Shown piece after piece: positions 27,536-34,925 of a DNA stretch of 34,925 bases. Origin of the DNA: Lusitaniella coriacea LEGE 07157 (lineage in GTDB: Bacteria; Cyanobacteriota; Cyanobacteriia; Cyanobacteriales; Spirulinaceae); NCBI RefSeq assembly GCF_015207425.1, contig NZ_JADEWZ010000047.1, positions 1 through 34,925 on the forward strand, given 5' to 3'. The notes beneath the pieces are model-generated. The model searched no databases, was not told where the DNA came from, and was given only the letters and a program-made list of their open reading frames with translations. Every line of letters begins with the position of its first letter. Within the stretch, counting starts at the first letter, position 1. Position numbers and translations under genes: made by a program.

Positions 27536-27583
27536 AAACCGATCGTCATGTGCTGTAAGCTAAACAGCCCTAGTTTATAAATT

Positions 27584-27619
27584 GCGGTAGAGAAGATAAC
27601 TGCTTCTCTGCCGTTTTTT
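27584..27619 (+). terminator. Intrinsic terminator after clpC
   Basis: CGGTAGAGAAG pairs with CTTCTCTGCCG (one T-G pair) around a 7-base loop, and TTTTTT follows. It lies about 50 bases past the clpC stop. Confidence 0.92.
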
Positions 27620-27659
27620 GTGGGATATAGCACTACTGGGTCTGTCAACCTCGATCTTG

Positions 27660-27760
27660 TGCATTGAGGGTGACACGGTGATGGGGAGAGTGGGAGACAC
27701 GGGGAAAAGAGCTGGGAAGGCTGGGGGAGTTTGGGAAGCTGGGGGAGCTTTCTTGAGACG
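27660..27760. repeat. G-rich low-complexity island
   Basis: GGGGAGAGTGGGAG, GGGGAAAAGAGCTGGGAAGG and similar units recur here. The same kind of sequence occurs in the complementary sense at 32880-32935 and 34880-34925. Small ORFs across it have no protein-like features. Such islands are common in cyanobacterial spacers. Confidence 0.6.
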
Positions 27761-28036
27761 CGGCACTTCGACACGCTCAGTGACCGGGAGACGCGGGGAC
27801 GGGGAGATATTTATAATCTGTTCCCTGTCTTGCCGAGCGTTCCCTTGCTAAGTCGGTTGGATAAGCTGAGGAGGTGGCGACATTCGAGGTCTCCTCGAAT
27901 GCTTGTGACCGCCGTGAAAGCCTCAGCATCCCCCGACTTCTTCCGGCGGCGCGGGGTCTCGGCGCTGTTCCCTATTCCTAACAAGGGTTTCAGTGTGTTC
28001 ACATCAGGCGTAATGGGCAATTTGAAGGATTTGATA
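27761..28036. repeat. Spacer with second copy of the CATCAGGCGT dispersed repeat
   Basis: Around 27969-28016 the sequence has AACAAGGGTTTCAG and CACATCAGGCGTAATGGG, which align with 8834-8866 near bciB at moderate identity. Upstream of it (27880-27900) GAGG...CCTC inverted segments are visible. I find no credible gene in this stretch. Confidence 0.45.
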
Positions 28037-28408
28037 TCAGAAGGTGATAAATTTGCCAAAAATGCCGATTGTTGTGAAATTTCTTCCCAACACTTTTGTG
28101 GTGTAGACGCTCCAAAAGATTGAATTTTGGCGTTCGGTGTTTTTCTTAACTAGGGCTTTGATCGATGTAGCGGGGTCAGACGCGATCGCGTTTTGACAAA
28201 ACCGTTCAACCCTTGCAGCAAACTGTTCTGGTAAATCCCCCTGCTCGCACAAGCGGGTAAAAACATAGTCTGCATAGGCTTCTTCATTAGGATTCGTGAC
28301 TGCCATCGAGACAACCAAGGCAGCGAAGAGACTGACACCCAATCCTAGGGCAATTTTTAACCCCGTTTTAGGTTTTGCATTCGTTTTTTTTGTATCTGTT
28401 TTCATCAT
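28037..28408 (-). CDS. DUF4359 domain protein
   Basis: From ATG 28408 the product has 123 residues: a short lysine-rich cytoplasmic start, one hydrophobic segment (GLKIALGLGVSLFAALVVSMAV), then TNPNEEAYADYVFTRLCEQ and a C-terminal part with LVKKNTERQNSIFWSVYTTK and FTTIGIFGKFITF. The TNPNEEAY motif, NTERQN and the final IGIFGKF match the DUF4359 family found in cyanobacteria. The function is not known. Two cysteines in the extracytoplasmic part could form a disulfide. An ATG three bases later is an equal alternative start. Confidence 0.75.
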   Translation of the reverse strand: MMKTDTKKTNAKPKTGLKIALGLGVSLFAALVVSMAVTNPNEEAYADYVFTRLCEQGDLPEQFAARVERFCQNAIASDPATSIKALVKKNTERQNSIFWSVYTTKVLGRNFTTIGIFGKFITF

Positions 28409-28538
28409 TAAACCAGTTGAAATAAAGGCTAGGATTTCGCCAGGAAAAAGCAACAGTTGGTTTAGGGGCAGTTTTTATAAACTACAACGGTACGCTGACC
28501 GATTTCGGTTAACGCAAGCTGTTAACAATTGCATTGAA

Positions 28539-28619
28539 TGCGGACGAAGAGACTCGAACTCTTACGTCAAAGACACTAGAACCTAAATCTAGCGCGTCTA
28601 CCAATTCCGCCACGTCCGC
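28539..28619 (-). tRNA. trnL-UAG: tRNA-Leu (anticodon UAG)
   Basis: The minus strand gives GCGGACG at the 5' end pairing with CGTCCGC at the 3' end, then discriminator A. The D-arm has GGCGGAATTGGTAGACGC. The anticodon stem-loop has TAGATTTAGGTTCTA with anticodon TAG. The long variable arm (TGTCTTTGACGTA) is class II, as in leucine tRNAs. The T-arm has AGAGTTCGAGTCTCT. It reads CUN leucine codons. CCA is not encoded. Confidence 0.97.
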
Positions 28620-28702
28620 TCGGCTTGAATTTCGCCGATTACTATCCTAGCAAATCTTGGGACTCTATACACCCCGACCTCCAACAGTAGCGCCCAAGCA
28701 TC

Positions 28703-28724
28703 AAAAAAGGTGGGTTAAACCCCC
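28703..28724 (-). terminator. Possible terminator overlapping the lexA stop
   Basis: On the minus strand GGGGG pairs imperfectly with CCCACC around TTTAA and is followed by TTTTTT. The lexA stop codon lies in the loop. The stem is short, so the assignment is tentative. Confidence 0.45.
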
Positions 28725-29338
28725 ATGTGACTGGCCAATTGATAGCCGCGCCAAACTCCAATTAAAATACCTTGAATTTCTACTCGCTCCGCCGCGATTT
28801 CAATGGGAGAATAATTAGCATTAGACGGCTTGAGAGTAACGGTATCAGCTTCGCGATAAAAACGCTTCAAGGTTGTTCCATTCCCTTCAACTCTGGCGGC
28901 AACAATTGTTCCGTTTTTGGGCTCTTCGCTGGGGGGAAGCGCGCGCATGATGGCAAAATCCCCTTCGGTAATTAAATCTTCGATCATGCTATCCCCCGTG
29001 ACTCTGAGAGCATAACAATTCGGTTGGTAAAAGATGCCGTTTAAATCGAGTTGTTCCCGTTCGTCGGTAAAGGGTTCGACTAAACCCCCTGCCGCGATCG
29101 CGCCCAGAACCGGAACGCCGTGAATATCTTGCAAAACTCGGATCGTGCGTGCTTTTCCTTCTGTCCAATCAATATATCCTTTCGAGCGCAAGCGTTCTAA
29201 TCGACTTTGAATCGGAGCAGGAGATTTGAGATTCATCGCCTTCATCATTTGGCGAATCGATGGGGAGTGTTGTTGGGTACGAATGTACTGTATTAACCAC
29301 TCGTAAAGTTCGCGTTGAGCTGTTGTTAGAGGTTCCAT
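28715..29338 (-). CDS. lexA: LexA repressor (SOS-type)
   Basis: LexA is a DNA-binding repressor that self-cleaves when stimulated by RecA. The 207-residue protein has an N-terminal winged-helix domain (LTTAQRELYEWLIQYIRTQ and SPSIRQMMKAMNLKSPAPIQSRLERLRSKGYI) and a C-terminal S24 peptidase domain. The cleavage bond is Ala83-Gly84 in GAIAAGGLVEP. The serine is Ser117 in RVTGDSMIEDLI, and the lysine is Lys158 in NGTTLKRFYRE. All three are intact, unlike in Synechocystis 6803, so a classical SOS response is plausible. A LexA box lies within the probable promoter 43 bases upstream. Confidence 0.97.
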   Translation of the reverse strand: MEPLTTAQRELYEWLIQYIRTQQHSPSIRQMMKAMNLKSPAPIQSRLERLRSKGYIDWTEGKARTIRVLQDIHGVPVLGAIAAGGLVEPFTDEREQLDLNGIFYQPNCYALRVTGDSMIEDLITEGDFAIMRALPPSEEPKNGTIVAARVEGNGTTLKRFYREADTVTLKPSNANYSPIEIAAERVEIQGILIGVWRGYQLASHMGV

Positions 29339-29380
29339 TCTTTCAAAGTTTTAAATCAAGAGATTGACCTATTTTTATTT

Positions 29381-29396
29381 TAGAACCTTTGTACTA
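29381..29396 (-). promoter_or_regulatory. LexA (SOS) box inside the lexA promoter
   Basis: On the minus strand TAGTACAAAGGTTCTA fits the cyanobacterial LexA box RGTACNNNDGTWCB. A -35-like TTGATA overlaps its upstream end. With a 17-base spacer, a -10-like TAAAAA follows, so the box occupies the spacer and binding would block RNA polymerase. This indicates autoregulation. The box match is direct; the -35/-10 assignment is inferred. Confidence 0.85.
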
Positions 29397-29529
29397 TCAA
29401 ATCTAGTATTTTGTGAATCGATATTTTCCCTTCTAATAACTTCCTATTTCCAATCGCTCAAACAATCGAAATTAGGTTGCATTGCGTAAATCAGAAAAGA
29501 GAGTCATAGCTCCAGCAGACAGCACAAAA

Positions 29530-29560
29530 TTGACGCAGCCACCAACCCGACTGATAACAT
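29530..29560 (+). promoter_or_regulatory. Possible cpcT promoter
   Basis: TTGACG (29530-29535) is followed after about 17-19 bases by GATAAC/TAACAT (29553-29560), about 32 bases before the cpcT ATG. Confidence 0.4.
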
Positions 29561-29592
29561 GGGGTTTACCTCAATGCAAAGTTTAAATCGTT

Positions 29593-30195
29593 ATGACTCA
29601 TGCAACGGATATTCACACCTTAGCGCGGTGGATGGCGGCAGATTTCAGCAATCAAGCACAAGCCATCGAAAATCCACCCTTTTTCGCTCATATTCGCGTA
29701 TGTATGCGACCGCTTCCTTTTGAGGTGTTGAATGGTGTCAGCGTATTTCTCGAACAAGCCTATGATTTTATGCTCAACGCCCCCTATCGACTGCGAGTTC
29801 TAAAATTTGTTGTCGTTGAGGATCGCATTGAACTAGAAAATTACAAAGTCACCGATCAAGAACAATTTTACGGTGCTTCTCGCAACTTAGAACGCCTCAA
29901 ATCTCTCACTTCCGAACATCTAGAAAAGTTACCTGGTTGCGATATGTTTGTGGACTGGACGGGAGAGAGTTTTAAGGGAGTGGTTAAACCGGGTAAAGCT
30001 TGTATTGTCGAGCGAAAAGGGAATATAACTTATCTTGACAATCGTTTTGAGGTGGATGAGGACAAATTAATCAGCCATGATATCGGACGCGATCTCGAAA
30101 CCGACGAACAATTGTGGGGTTCAATTGCAGGACCTTTTCATTTCGTGCGCCGCACTACCTTTGCTAATGAAGTCCGATCGCCCTCTGAGGGATAA
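29593..30195 (+). CDS. cpcT: CpcT/CpeT-type phycobiliprotein chromophore lyase
   Basis: CpcT-type lyases attach phycocyanobilin to Cys of the beta subunit of phycocyanin or related phycobiliproteins. The 200-residue single-domain protein shows the family landmarks: the early LARWMAADFSNQAQA, RPLPFEVLNGVSVFLEQAYD, YRLRVLKFVV, LPGCDMFVDWTGESFKG and WGSIAGPFHFVRR. The fold is a lipocalin-like beta barrel. Its exact substrate (CpcB, ApcB or PecB) cannot be told from sequence. A plausible promoter lies just upstream, and the ABC exporter gene follows 24 bases on. Confidence 0.9.
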   Translation: MTHATDIHTLARWMAADFSNQAQAIENPPFFAHIRVCMRPLPFEVLNGVSVFLEQAYDFMLNAPYRLRVLKFVVVEDRIELENYKVTDQEQFYGASRNLERLKSLTSEHLEKLPGCDMFVDWTGESFKGVVKPGKACIVERKGNITYLDNRFEVDEDKLISHDIGRDLETDEQLWGSIAGPFHFVRRTTFANEVRSPSEG

Positions 30196-30218
30196 TTCCC
30201 CTTTTTTTTGTGACTGCT

Positions 30219-31985
30219 ATGCAAACAAAATCGAACTACTGGCAACTCATTCCCTACATTCGTCCTCAAGGTCGAACGATCGCGCTGGCATTAATTTGTA
30301 CGGTTATCTTTACGCTGTGTTGGCCTTTCCTGGCTTGGATGTCGAAATGGGTCGCGCAGTCTATTGGGGAAGGGGATGTGGGCGCGATCGCGCGACTTTC
30401 TGGTATTGTTGCTCTTGTTTTCGTGGTGCAAAAGCTGGCACTATACGGTCAAGATATCCTCATGGCAAAAGCCGCCTTAGCCGTCGCCTTAGATTTGCGC
30501 ACCCACCTCTACGCACACTTGCAAAACCTCGGTATCGACTACTTTGAATCGAGCAAAACCGGAGACTTATCCTATCGTCTCACCGAAGATATCGATCGTA
30601 TTGGAGAAGTCGTACAAAAAATCTTTCACCAATTTATTCCTTGCGTCCTGCAACTCATTGCCGTCCTCAGCTACGTTATTTACGTCAACTGGCAACTCAC
30701 CCTGACAATCTTCCTCGTTGCTCCTCTGATGGGCATTTTAATCGGTTGGTTTGGGGAAAGGATGCGCAAATTTTCCCACCGTTCTCAAGCGCGAATTTCC
30801 GATCTCTCCGCCTTACTTGTCGAGGTGTTTAGTGGGATTCGGCTCATTAAAGCCTTCTCCGCCGAGAATCACATCCTCGAACAGTTTACCCGCGAAGCAG
30901 AAGCCAATCGCCGCGCCAAATATGCCACCGAAAAACTCAAAGCAATTCAACAACCGATCATTGGTTTTCTCGAAGTTTTGTGCGTTCTGTTGTTGTTTAT
31001 GTTGGGAGGATGGCAAATTTCCCAAGGAAACCTTACCGGAAGCGAGTTTGTCGGCTATAGCGTCGCTGTGGCAATGCTCATCGATCCGATCGCGATTACC
31101 ACCAGTAACTATAACGAAGTCAAGCAGGGCGAGGCATCCGTCGATCGAATTTTTGAACTGTTATTCCTAAAACCCCGCATTGCTGACAAAACAGAAGCAA
31201 CACCCCTAGGAACCGTGACGGGAAAAGTGGAATATCGCAATGTTAGCTTTGCCTATCCTTCCTCCCCCCTCAATCCGGAGGGAACCAAAAGCGATCCGGT
31301 TTTGCGCAATTTGAGTTTTTTAGTGCAACCCGGAGAACAAATTGCTTTAGTGGGGTCTTCCGGTGCGGGGAAAAGCACCCTCGTCAATCTCCTGCTGCGT
31401 TTTTACGATCCCGATGGGGGAGAAATTTGTATTGATGGAATGAATTTGCGAGATGTTACGTTGCACAGTCTGCGGCGACAAATTGCCATCGTTCCTCAAG
31501 AAACCATCCTATTTTCCGGTACGATCGCGGACAACATCGCTTTCGGACAAAAAAACTTCGATCTCAAAGCCGTTGAAGCGGCGGCAAAAATCGCCAACGC
31601 CCATCAATTCATCACCCAATTTTCCCAGGGATATTACACTTATGTGGGGGAACGAGGCGTTAACCTTTCTGGGGGACAGCGACAAAGAATCGCGATCGCG
31701 CGAGCAATTTTTCTCGACCCCAGACTCTTGATTCTAGACGAAGCCACCTCTTCCCTCGATTCAGAATCCGAAGCCTTGGTACAAGAAGCTCTAGAACGCA
31801 TTGTCAAAGGTCGCACCGTGTTTACGATTGCCCATCGCCTCGCCACCGTTCGTCGCGCCAACCGCCTATTTGTCCTCGAACGAGGTGAAATTATTGAATC
31901 GGGAACCCACGAAGAATTATTAGCCCAAAATGGTCGCTATGCCCAATTCTACGCCCGACAGTTTGAAGGAGCGAACGATAAGTAG
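30219..31985 (+). CDS. ABC exporter (fused membrane and ATPase domains)
   Basis: This 588-residue half-transporter of the MsbA/type IV class has six membrane helices in about residues 1-310. The ATPase domain has Walker A GSSGAGKST at 379-387, LSGGQRQRIAIARA from about 483, LLILDEATSSLD, and an AHRLATV switch His. It should act as a homodimer at the inner or thylakoid membrane. I chose ATG 30219; GTG 30210 is just upstream. It follows cpcT by 24 bases, so the two are probably cotranscribed, but a shared pathway is not evident. The substrate (lipid, peptide or drug) is unknown. Confidence 0.92.
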   Translation: MQTKSNYWQLIPYIRPQGRTIALALICTVIFTLCWPFLAWMSKWVAQSIGEGDVGAIARLSGIVALVFVVQKLALYGQDILMAKAALAVALDLRTHLYAHLQNLGIDYFESSKTGDLSYRLTEDIDRIGEVVQKIFHQFIPCVLQLIAVLSYVIYVNWQLTLTIFLVAPLMGILIGWFGERMRKFSHRSQARISDLSALLVEVFSGIRLIKAFSAENHILEQFTREAEANRRAKYATEKLKAIQQPIIGFLEVLCVLLLFMLGGWQISQGNLTGSEFVGYSVAVAMLIDPIAITTSNYNEVKQGEASVDRIFELLFLKPRIADKTEATPLGTVTGKVEYRNVSFAYPSSPLNPEGTKSDPVLRNLSFLVQPGEQIALVGSSGAGKSTLVNLLLRFYDPDGGEICIDGMNLRDVTLHSLRRQIAIVPQETILFSGTIADNIAFGQKNFDLKAVEAAAKIANAHQFITQFSQGYYTYVGERGVNLSGGQRQRIAIARAIFLDPRLLILDEATSSLDSESEALVQEALERIVKGRTVFTIAHRLATVRRANRLFVLERGEIIESGTHEELLAQNGRYAQFYARQFEGANDK

Positions 31986-32052
31986 CTTGGGGTGCTGATT
32001 CATCCTGAATTCACTCAACCTGTTCCCTACAATTCTGAATTCTTCAAAGCCA

Positions 32053-32871
32053 ATGACAGAAGCAATTCCCAAAACATCTAAAGCGAAATTTCCCGTGTCT
32101 TGGCAAGCACTCTTCTCGCTATTGATGTTTTTTTATATGTACCTGCCCATTTTGGTGTTGAGCGTCTATAGCTTTAACGAATCGGCATATAGCGCCGGAT
32201 GGCAAGGATTCTCTCTAAAATGGTACGCCAAGCTGTTGCGGGATGGTCGAATTTTGCGATCGCTAGAGAATAGCTTAACTGTCGCAGTGGTGGCAGTGAC
32301 AATCTCTGCGATTTTGGGAACGCTGATGGCGGTTGGGTTGGCGCGTTACCGCTTTCCAGGGAAAAATTTGTATCGCGGAATTTCCTACTTACCCTTAATT
32401 ATTCCCGATATCGCGATCGCGGTTGCAACCCTAATTTTCCTCGCGGTGATTAGTATTCCCTTAAGTCTGTGGACGATTGTCGCCGCTCACATTGTCTTCT
32501 GTTTGGCGTATGTGGCATTGGTGGTGTCCTCTCGCTTATCCAGCCTCGATCCTCACCTGGAAGAAGCAGCACTGGATTTAGGCGCAACGCCCCTACAAGC
32601 CTTTATCCAAGTGCTTTTGCCCGAACTTGCCCCGGCAATTATTGCAGGCTGTTTGCTCTCTTTTGTGCTGAGTATGGATGACTTTCTGATCGCCAGTTTT
32701 ACTGCTGGAACGGGATCGACGACATTGCCAATGGAAATTTTCAGCCGCATTCGCACGGGAGTTAAACCGGATATTAATGCTCTGAGCGTATTACTTATTC
32801 TCGCCTCTGGGAGTTTAGCCGCGATCGCCGAATATCTGCGTTATAAAATCGACCAACGCACGACAGAATGA
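32053..32871 (+). CDS. potC: ABC transporter permease, PotC-type (spermidine/putrescine)
   Basis: This 272-residue protein has six membrane segments. The EAA loop (LEEAALDLGATPLQAFIQVLLPELAPAI) contacts the ATPase. The N-terminus YMYLPILVLSVYSFNES and the late MDDFLIASFTAGTGSTTLPMEIFSRIRTGV are typical of PotC. PotA, PotB and PotD are not adjacent downstream, so partners must lie elsewhere. The gene is on the same strand as the ABC exporter, with about 70 bases between. Confidence 0.9.
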   Translation: MTEAIPKTSKAKFPVSWQALFSLLMFFYMYLPILVLSVYSFNESAYSAGWQGFSLKWYAKLLRDGRILRSLENSLTVAVVAVTISAILGTLMAVGLARYRFPGKNLYRGISYLPLIIPDIAIAVATLIFLAVISIPLSLWTIVAAHIVFCLAYVALVVSSRLSSLDPHLEEAALDLGATPLQAFIQVLLPELAPAIIAGCLLSFVLSMDDFLIASFTAGTGSTTLPMEIFSRIRTGVKPDINALSVLLILASGSLAAIAEYLRYKIDQRTTE

Positions 32872-32879
32872 AGAATATC

Positions 32880-32935
32880 TCCGTGTCCCCCCAGCTCCCC
32901 CAACTCCCCCAGCTCCTCCAACTTCCCCTCCTTTC
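32880..32935. repeat. C-rich low-complexity island
   Basis: CCCCCAGCTCCCCCAACTCC and related units recur between potC and the peptidase gene. The same motif in the opposite sense fills 27660-27760, and it reappears at the right edge of the window. Confidence 0.55.
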
Positions 32936-33030
32936 CGTCACCGAATACTGTAGGATATTGAGGTCATTGTTGACTAAAATGACAAAATTCAACAGTTCTC
33001 ACTTCCCCTAACGACGCGCTAAAGTTATCT

Positions 33031-34725
33031 ATGCCAGAGGTGAATTTTAACCAATATTATCGCTACGCCGCGATCGCGAAAATTCTTCAAGATTACGCCG
33101 ACCAATTTCCCAACCTAATCGATCTCCACAGTATTGGGAAAAGCTACGAAGGTCGAGATATTTGGGTGCTAGCCGTCACCAACACCGCAACCGGAGACGC
33201 AACAGAAAAACCCGCACTGTGGATTGATGGCAACATACACGCCACCGAACTGGCTCCCTCTTCCGTTTGTTTGCACCTCCTACATACCCTCGTCAAAGGA
33301 TACGGGAACGACCCTAACATCACCCGATGCTTGGATACGCGAGCCTTCTACATCTGTCCCCGCGTCAACCCTGATGGAGCCGAACTTGCCCTCGCCGACT
33401 CCCCCCAATTCATTCGTTCGGGTACTCGTCCCTATCCCTACGACAGTCTCGATAAAAACGAATTTCTCAGCGAAGAAGATATTGACGAAGACGGACGCAT
33501 TTTGATGATGCGCATTCCCGACGAGCATGGTGCGTGGAAAATTTCCCCCGCAGATCCCCGTTTGATGGTACGGCGCGAACCCACCGAAGTGGGCGGACAG
33601 TATTACCGCTTATTACCTGAAGGGCGGATCGATCATTATGACGGCGTACTGATTCCCCCGCAACTCAATCAAGAAGGACTCGATTTTAATCGCAACTTTC
33701 CCTTTCTCTGGCGACAAGAATCCGAGCAACCGGGAGCAGGGCCCTATCCTACCTCAGAATCCGAAGTGCGTTCTGTTGTAGGGTTTATGACCACCCATCC
33801 CAATATTACCGGCGCGATCGCGTTCCACACCATGAGCGGCGTTCTCCTGCGTCCCTACAGCCATCAGAGCGACGAAAAATTCCCCATCGACGATCTGCGA
33901 ACCTATCAAGTTATTGGCGAAAAGGGAACCGAACTCACCGAATATCCAGCCGCCTCCATCTTCAGCGACTTTCGTTCCGATAACACAAGCTACGCCAGTG
34001 GCGCTTTCGACGATTGGGCTTACGAACATCAAGGCGTATTTGCCTGGACGGTTGAGGTTTGGACTCCCCTGCGTTACGCGGGAATTCGCGATTACCACTA
34101 TGTCGATTGGTTCAGAGAACATCCCTTAGAAGACGATTTAGCCCTGTTGCGCTGGAGTGACGAGGAACTGGGCGGTAAGGGATATATTGATTGGTACGCC
34201 TTCGAGCATCCCGAACTCGGAAAAATTGAATTAGGCGGGTGGGATGAGATGTATTTTTGGCGCAATCCCCCTCACCATTTACTGGAGAAGGAAATCCAAC
34301 GTTTTCCCCAGTGGTTAGTTTGGCATTTATTGATTTCCCCTCGCTTAGAACTTTATCAAGCCAGCGTTAAACCCTTGGGGAAAGAGACTTATCGCGTTCG
34401 CTTCGTCGTTCACAATACCGGATGGTTGCCCACCTACGTGACGCAAAAAGCGTTGCAACAGAAGTTAGTTCGCGGTTGTATTTGTTCGATTTCGCTACCC
34501 GAAGGAGCAACCTTAGAAACGGGGAAAATTCAGGAAGATGTCGGGCAATTGGAAGGACGAGCATATCAACCCTCAGCACCGACGTGGTACGTCACGGATA
34601 TTACGAAAGAGCGAGCAAAGGTGGAATGGATTGTACGCGCGCCTTCTGGTGGTGTGGCGGCGCTAGAAGCGCGGCACAATCGCGCGGGAGTGGTGCGAAC
34701 AGAAGTTGTACTTCAAGCTGATTGA
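33031..34725 (+). CDS. M14 family zinc carboxypeptidase
   Basis: This 564-residue protein carries an M14 (carboxypeptidase A-like) domain with the zinc ligands His70 and Glu73 in DGNIHATEL, the third His at about 266 in AFHTMSG, and the catalytic Glu near 342 in AWTVEVWTP. The early region has NFNQYYRYAAIAKILQDYADQFP, typical of M14. A C-terminal beta-rich extension of about 170 residues follows. No signal peptide is seen, so it is probably cytoplasmic. Some M14 members trim peptidoglycan stem peptides, others proteins; the substrate is unknown. It is the last gene in the window. Confidence 0.9.
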   Translation: MPEVNFNQYYRYAAIAKILQDYADQFPNLIDLHSIGKSYEGRDIWVLAVTNTATGDATEKPALWIDGNIHATELAPSSVCLHLLHTLVKGYGNDPNITRCLDTRAFYICPRVNPDGAELALADSPQFIRSGTRPYPYDSLDKNEFLSEEDIDEDGRILMMRIPDEHGAWKISPADPRLMVRREPTEVGGQYYRLLPEGRIDHYDGVLIPPQLNQEGLDFNRNFPFLWRQESEQPGAGPYPTSESEVRSVVGFMTTHPNITGAIAFHTMSGVLLRPYSHQSDEKFPIDDLRTYQVIGEKGTELTEYPAASIFSDFRSDNTSYASGAFDDWAYEHQGVFAWTVEVWTPLRYAGIRDYHYVDWFREHPLEDDLALLRWSDEELGGKGYIDWYAFEHPELGKIELGGWDEMYFWRNPPHHLLEKEIQRFPQWLVWHLLISPRLELYQASVKPLGKETYRVRFVVHNTGWLPTYVTQKALQQKLVRGCICSISLPEGATLETGKIQEDVGQLEGRAYQPSAPTWYVTDITKERAKVEWIVRAPSGGVAALEARHNRAGVVRTEVVLQAD

Positions 34726-34737
34726 ACAATCGTACAA

Positions 34738-34925
34738 AAACAGGGAACAGGGAACAGGGAACAGAGAATAGGTTTCAATCATTCAGTCATCAGATTGAAG
34801 ACGGGGAAGGGGTAAAGGGGAAAGGAGAAAATTAGTTGTCAGGTAATTAGCAATAGTCATTAACACTCCCCATATCCATGTCTCCATGTCCTCAAAAAAA
34901 CTCCCCCTGCTTCCCCAGCTCCCCC
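34738..34925. repeat. Low-complexity repeats at the right edge
   Basis: Three to four GGGAACA units (34741-34766) are followed by a GGGGAAGGGGTAAAGGGGAAAGG stretch, then CCATGTCTCCATGTCC, then a C-rich run that reaches the edge. No gene is visible. Confidence 0.6.

Noticed and set aside
27660-27760. A CRISPR array in the G-rich repeats
   Set aside because: Repeat units are short, irregular and not separated by spacers of constant length, and there are no cas genes nearby.
27731-28123. A 130-codon open frame on the plus strand after clpC
   Set aside because: It runs through the G-rich island and the dispersed repeat, has no ribosome site or domain, and overlaps the end of the DUF4359 gene.
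30077-30547. A 156-codon plus-strand frame spanning the end of cpcT and the start of the ABC exporter
   Set aside because: It lies out of frame with two well-supported genes and has no recognisable domain.

Overview
The window comes from a cyanobacterium. The evidence is: very frequent HIP1 palindromes (GCGATCGC) in genes and spacers; a CpcT/CpeT-type phycobiliprotein lyase; a BciB-type divinyl chlorophyllide reductase; the cyanobacterial ATP synthase order a-c-b'-b-delta-alpha-gamma; and a LexA gene with a cyanobacterial-type SOS box. I cannot name the genus from the sequence alone.

Layout. 1-4.1 kb: an RnfD/NqrB-like membrane protein runs in from the left edge. It is followed by two near-identical secreted DUF2330 proteins and a truncated third copy. 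A small frameshifted ABM-domain gene sits between copies 1 and 2, bracketed by an exact 20-bp inverted repeat. 4.1-7.7 kb (minus strand): an MBL-fold protein with altered metal ligands, inorganic pyrophosphatase, a small membrane protein, a terminator with a likely structured RNA region, and a DUF362 protein. 7.7-11.7 kb: a lipoprotein alpha/beta hydrolase whose C-terminus is cut off by a frameshift, BciB (minus strand), and a SAM methyltransferase.

11.8-18.1 kb: atpI and the seven ATP synthase genes on the plus strand, closed by a strong intrinsic terminator. The beta and epsilon genes are not here, as expected in cyanobacteria. 18.4-20.7 kb: a small secreted protein, an IS200/IS605-type element carrying only an N-terminally shortened TnpB, and an unknown protein. 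20.8-24.2 kb (minus strand): lysA, cdaA and uppS, joining diaminopimelate/lysine metabolism, c-di-AMP synthesis and undecaprenyl diphosphate synthesis in one cell-envelope cluster. Divergent from it are a RimI-like acetyltransferase and clpC, the latter ending at a clear terminator.

27.6-34.9 kb: a repeat-rich spacer, a DUF4359 protein, tRNA-Leu(UAG), lexA with its SOS box placed inside its own promoter, cpcT followed closely by an ABC exporter, a PotC-type ABC permease, and an M14 metallocarboxypeptidase. G-rich or C-rich low-complexity islands fill several spacers and the right edge.

Most of the window is ordinary core genome. The most unusual parts are the RnfD-like/DUF2330 locus, whose secreted proteins share five cysteines including a CxxC pair; the inverted-repeat-bounded ABM segment; the structured RNA candidate near 6.5 kb; and the decayed TnpB element. 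Two clear frameshifts at short homopolymers could be real mutations or base-calling errors.
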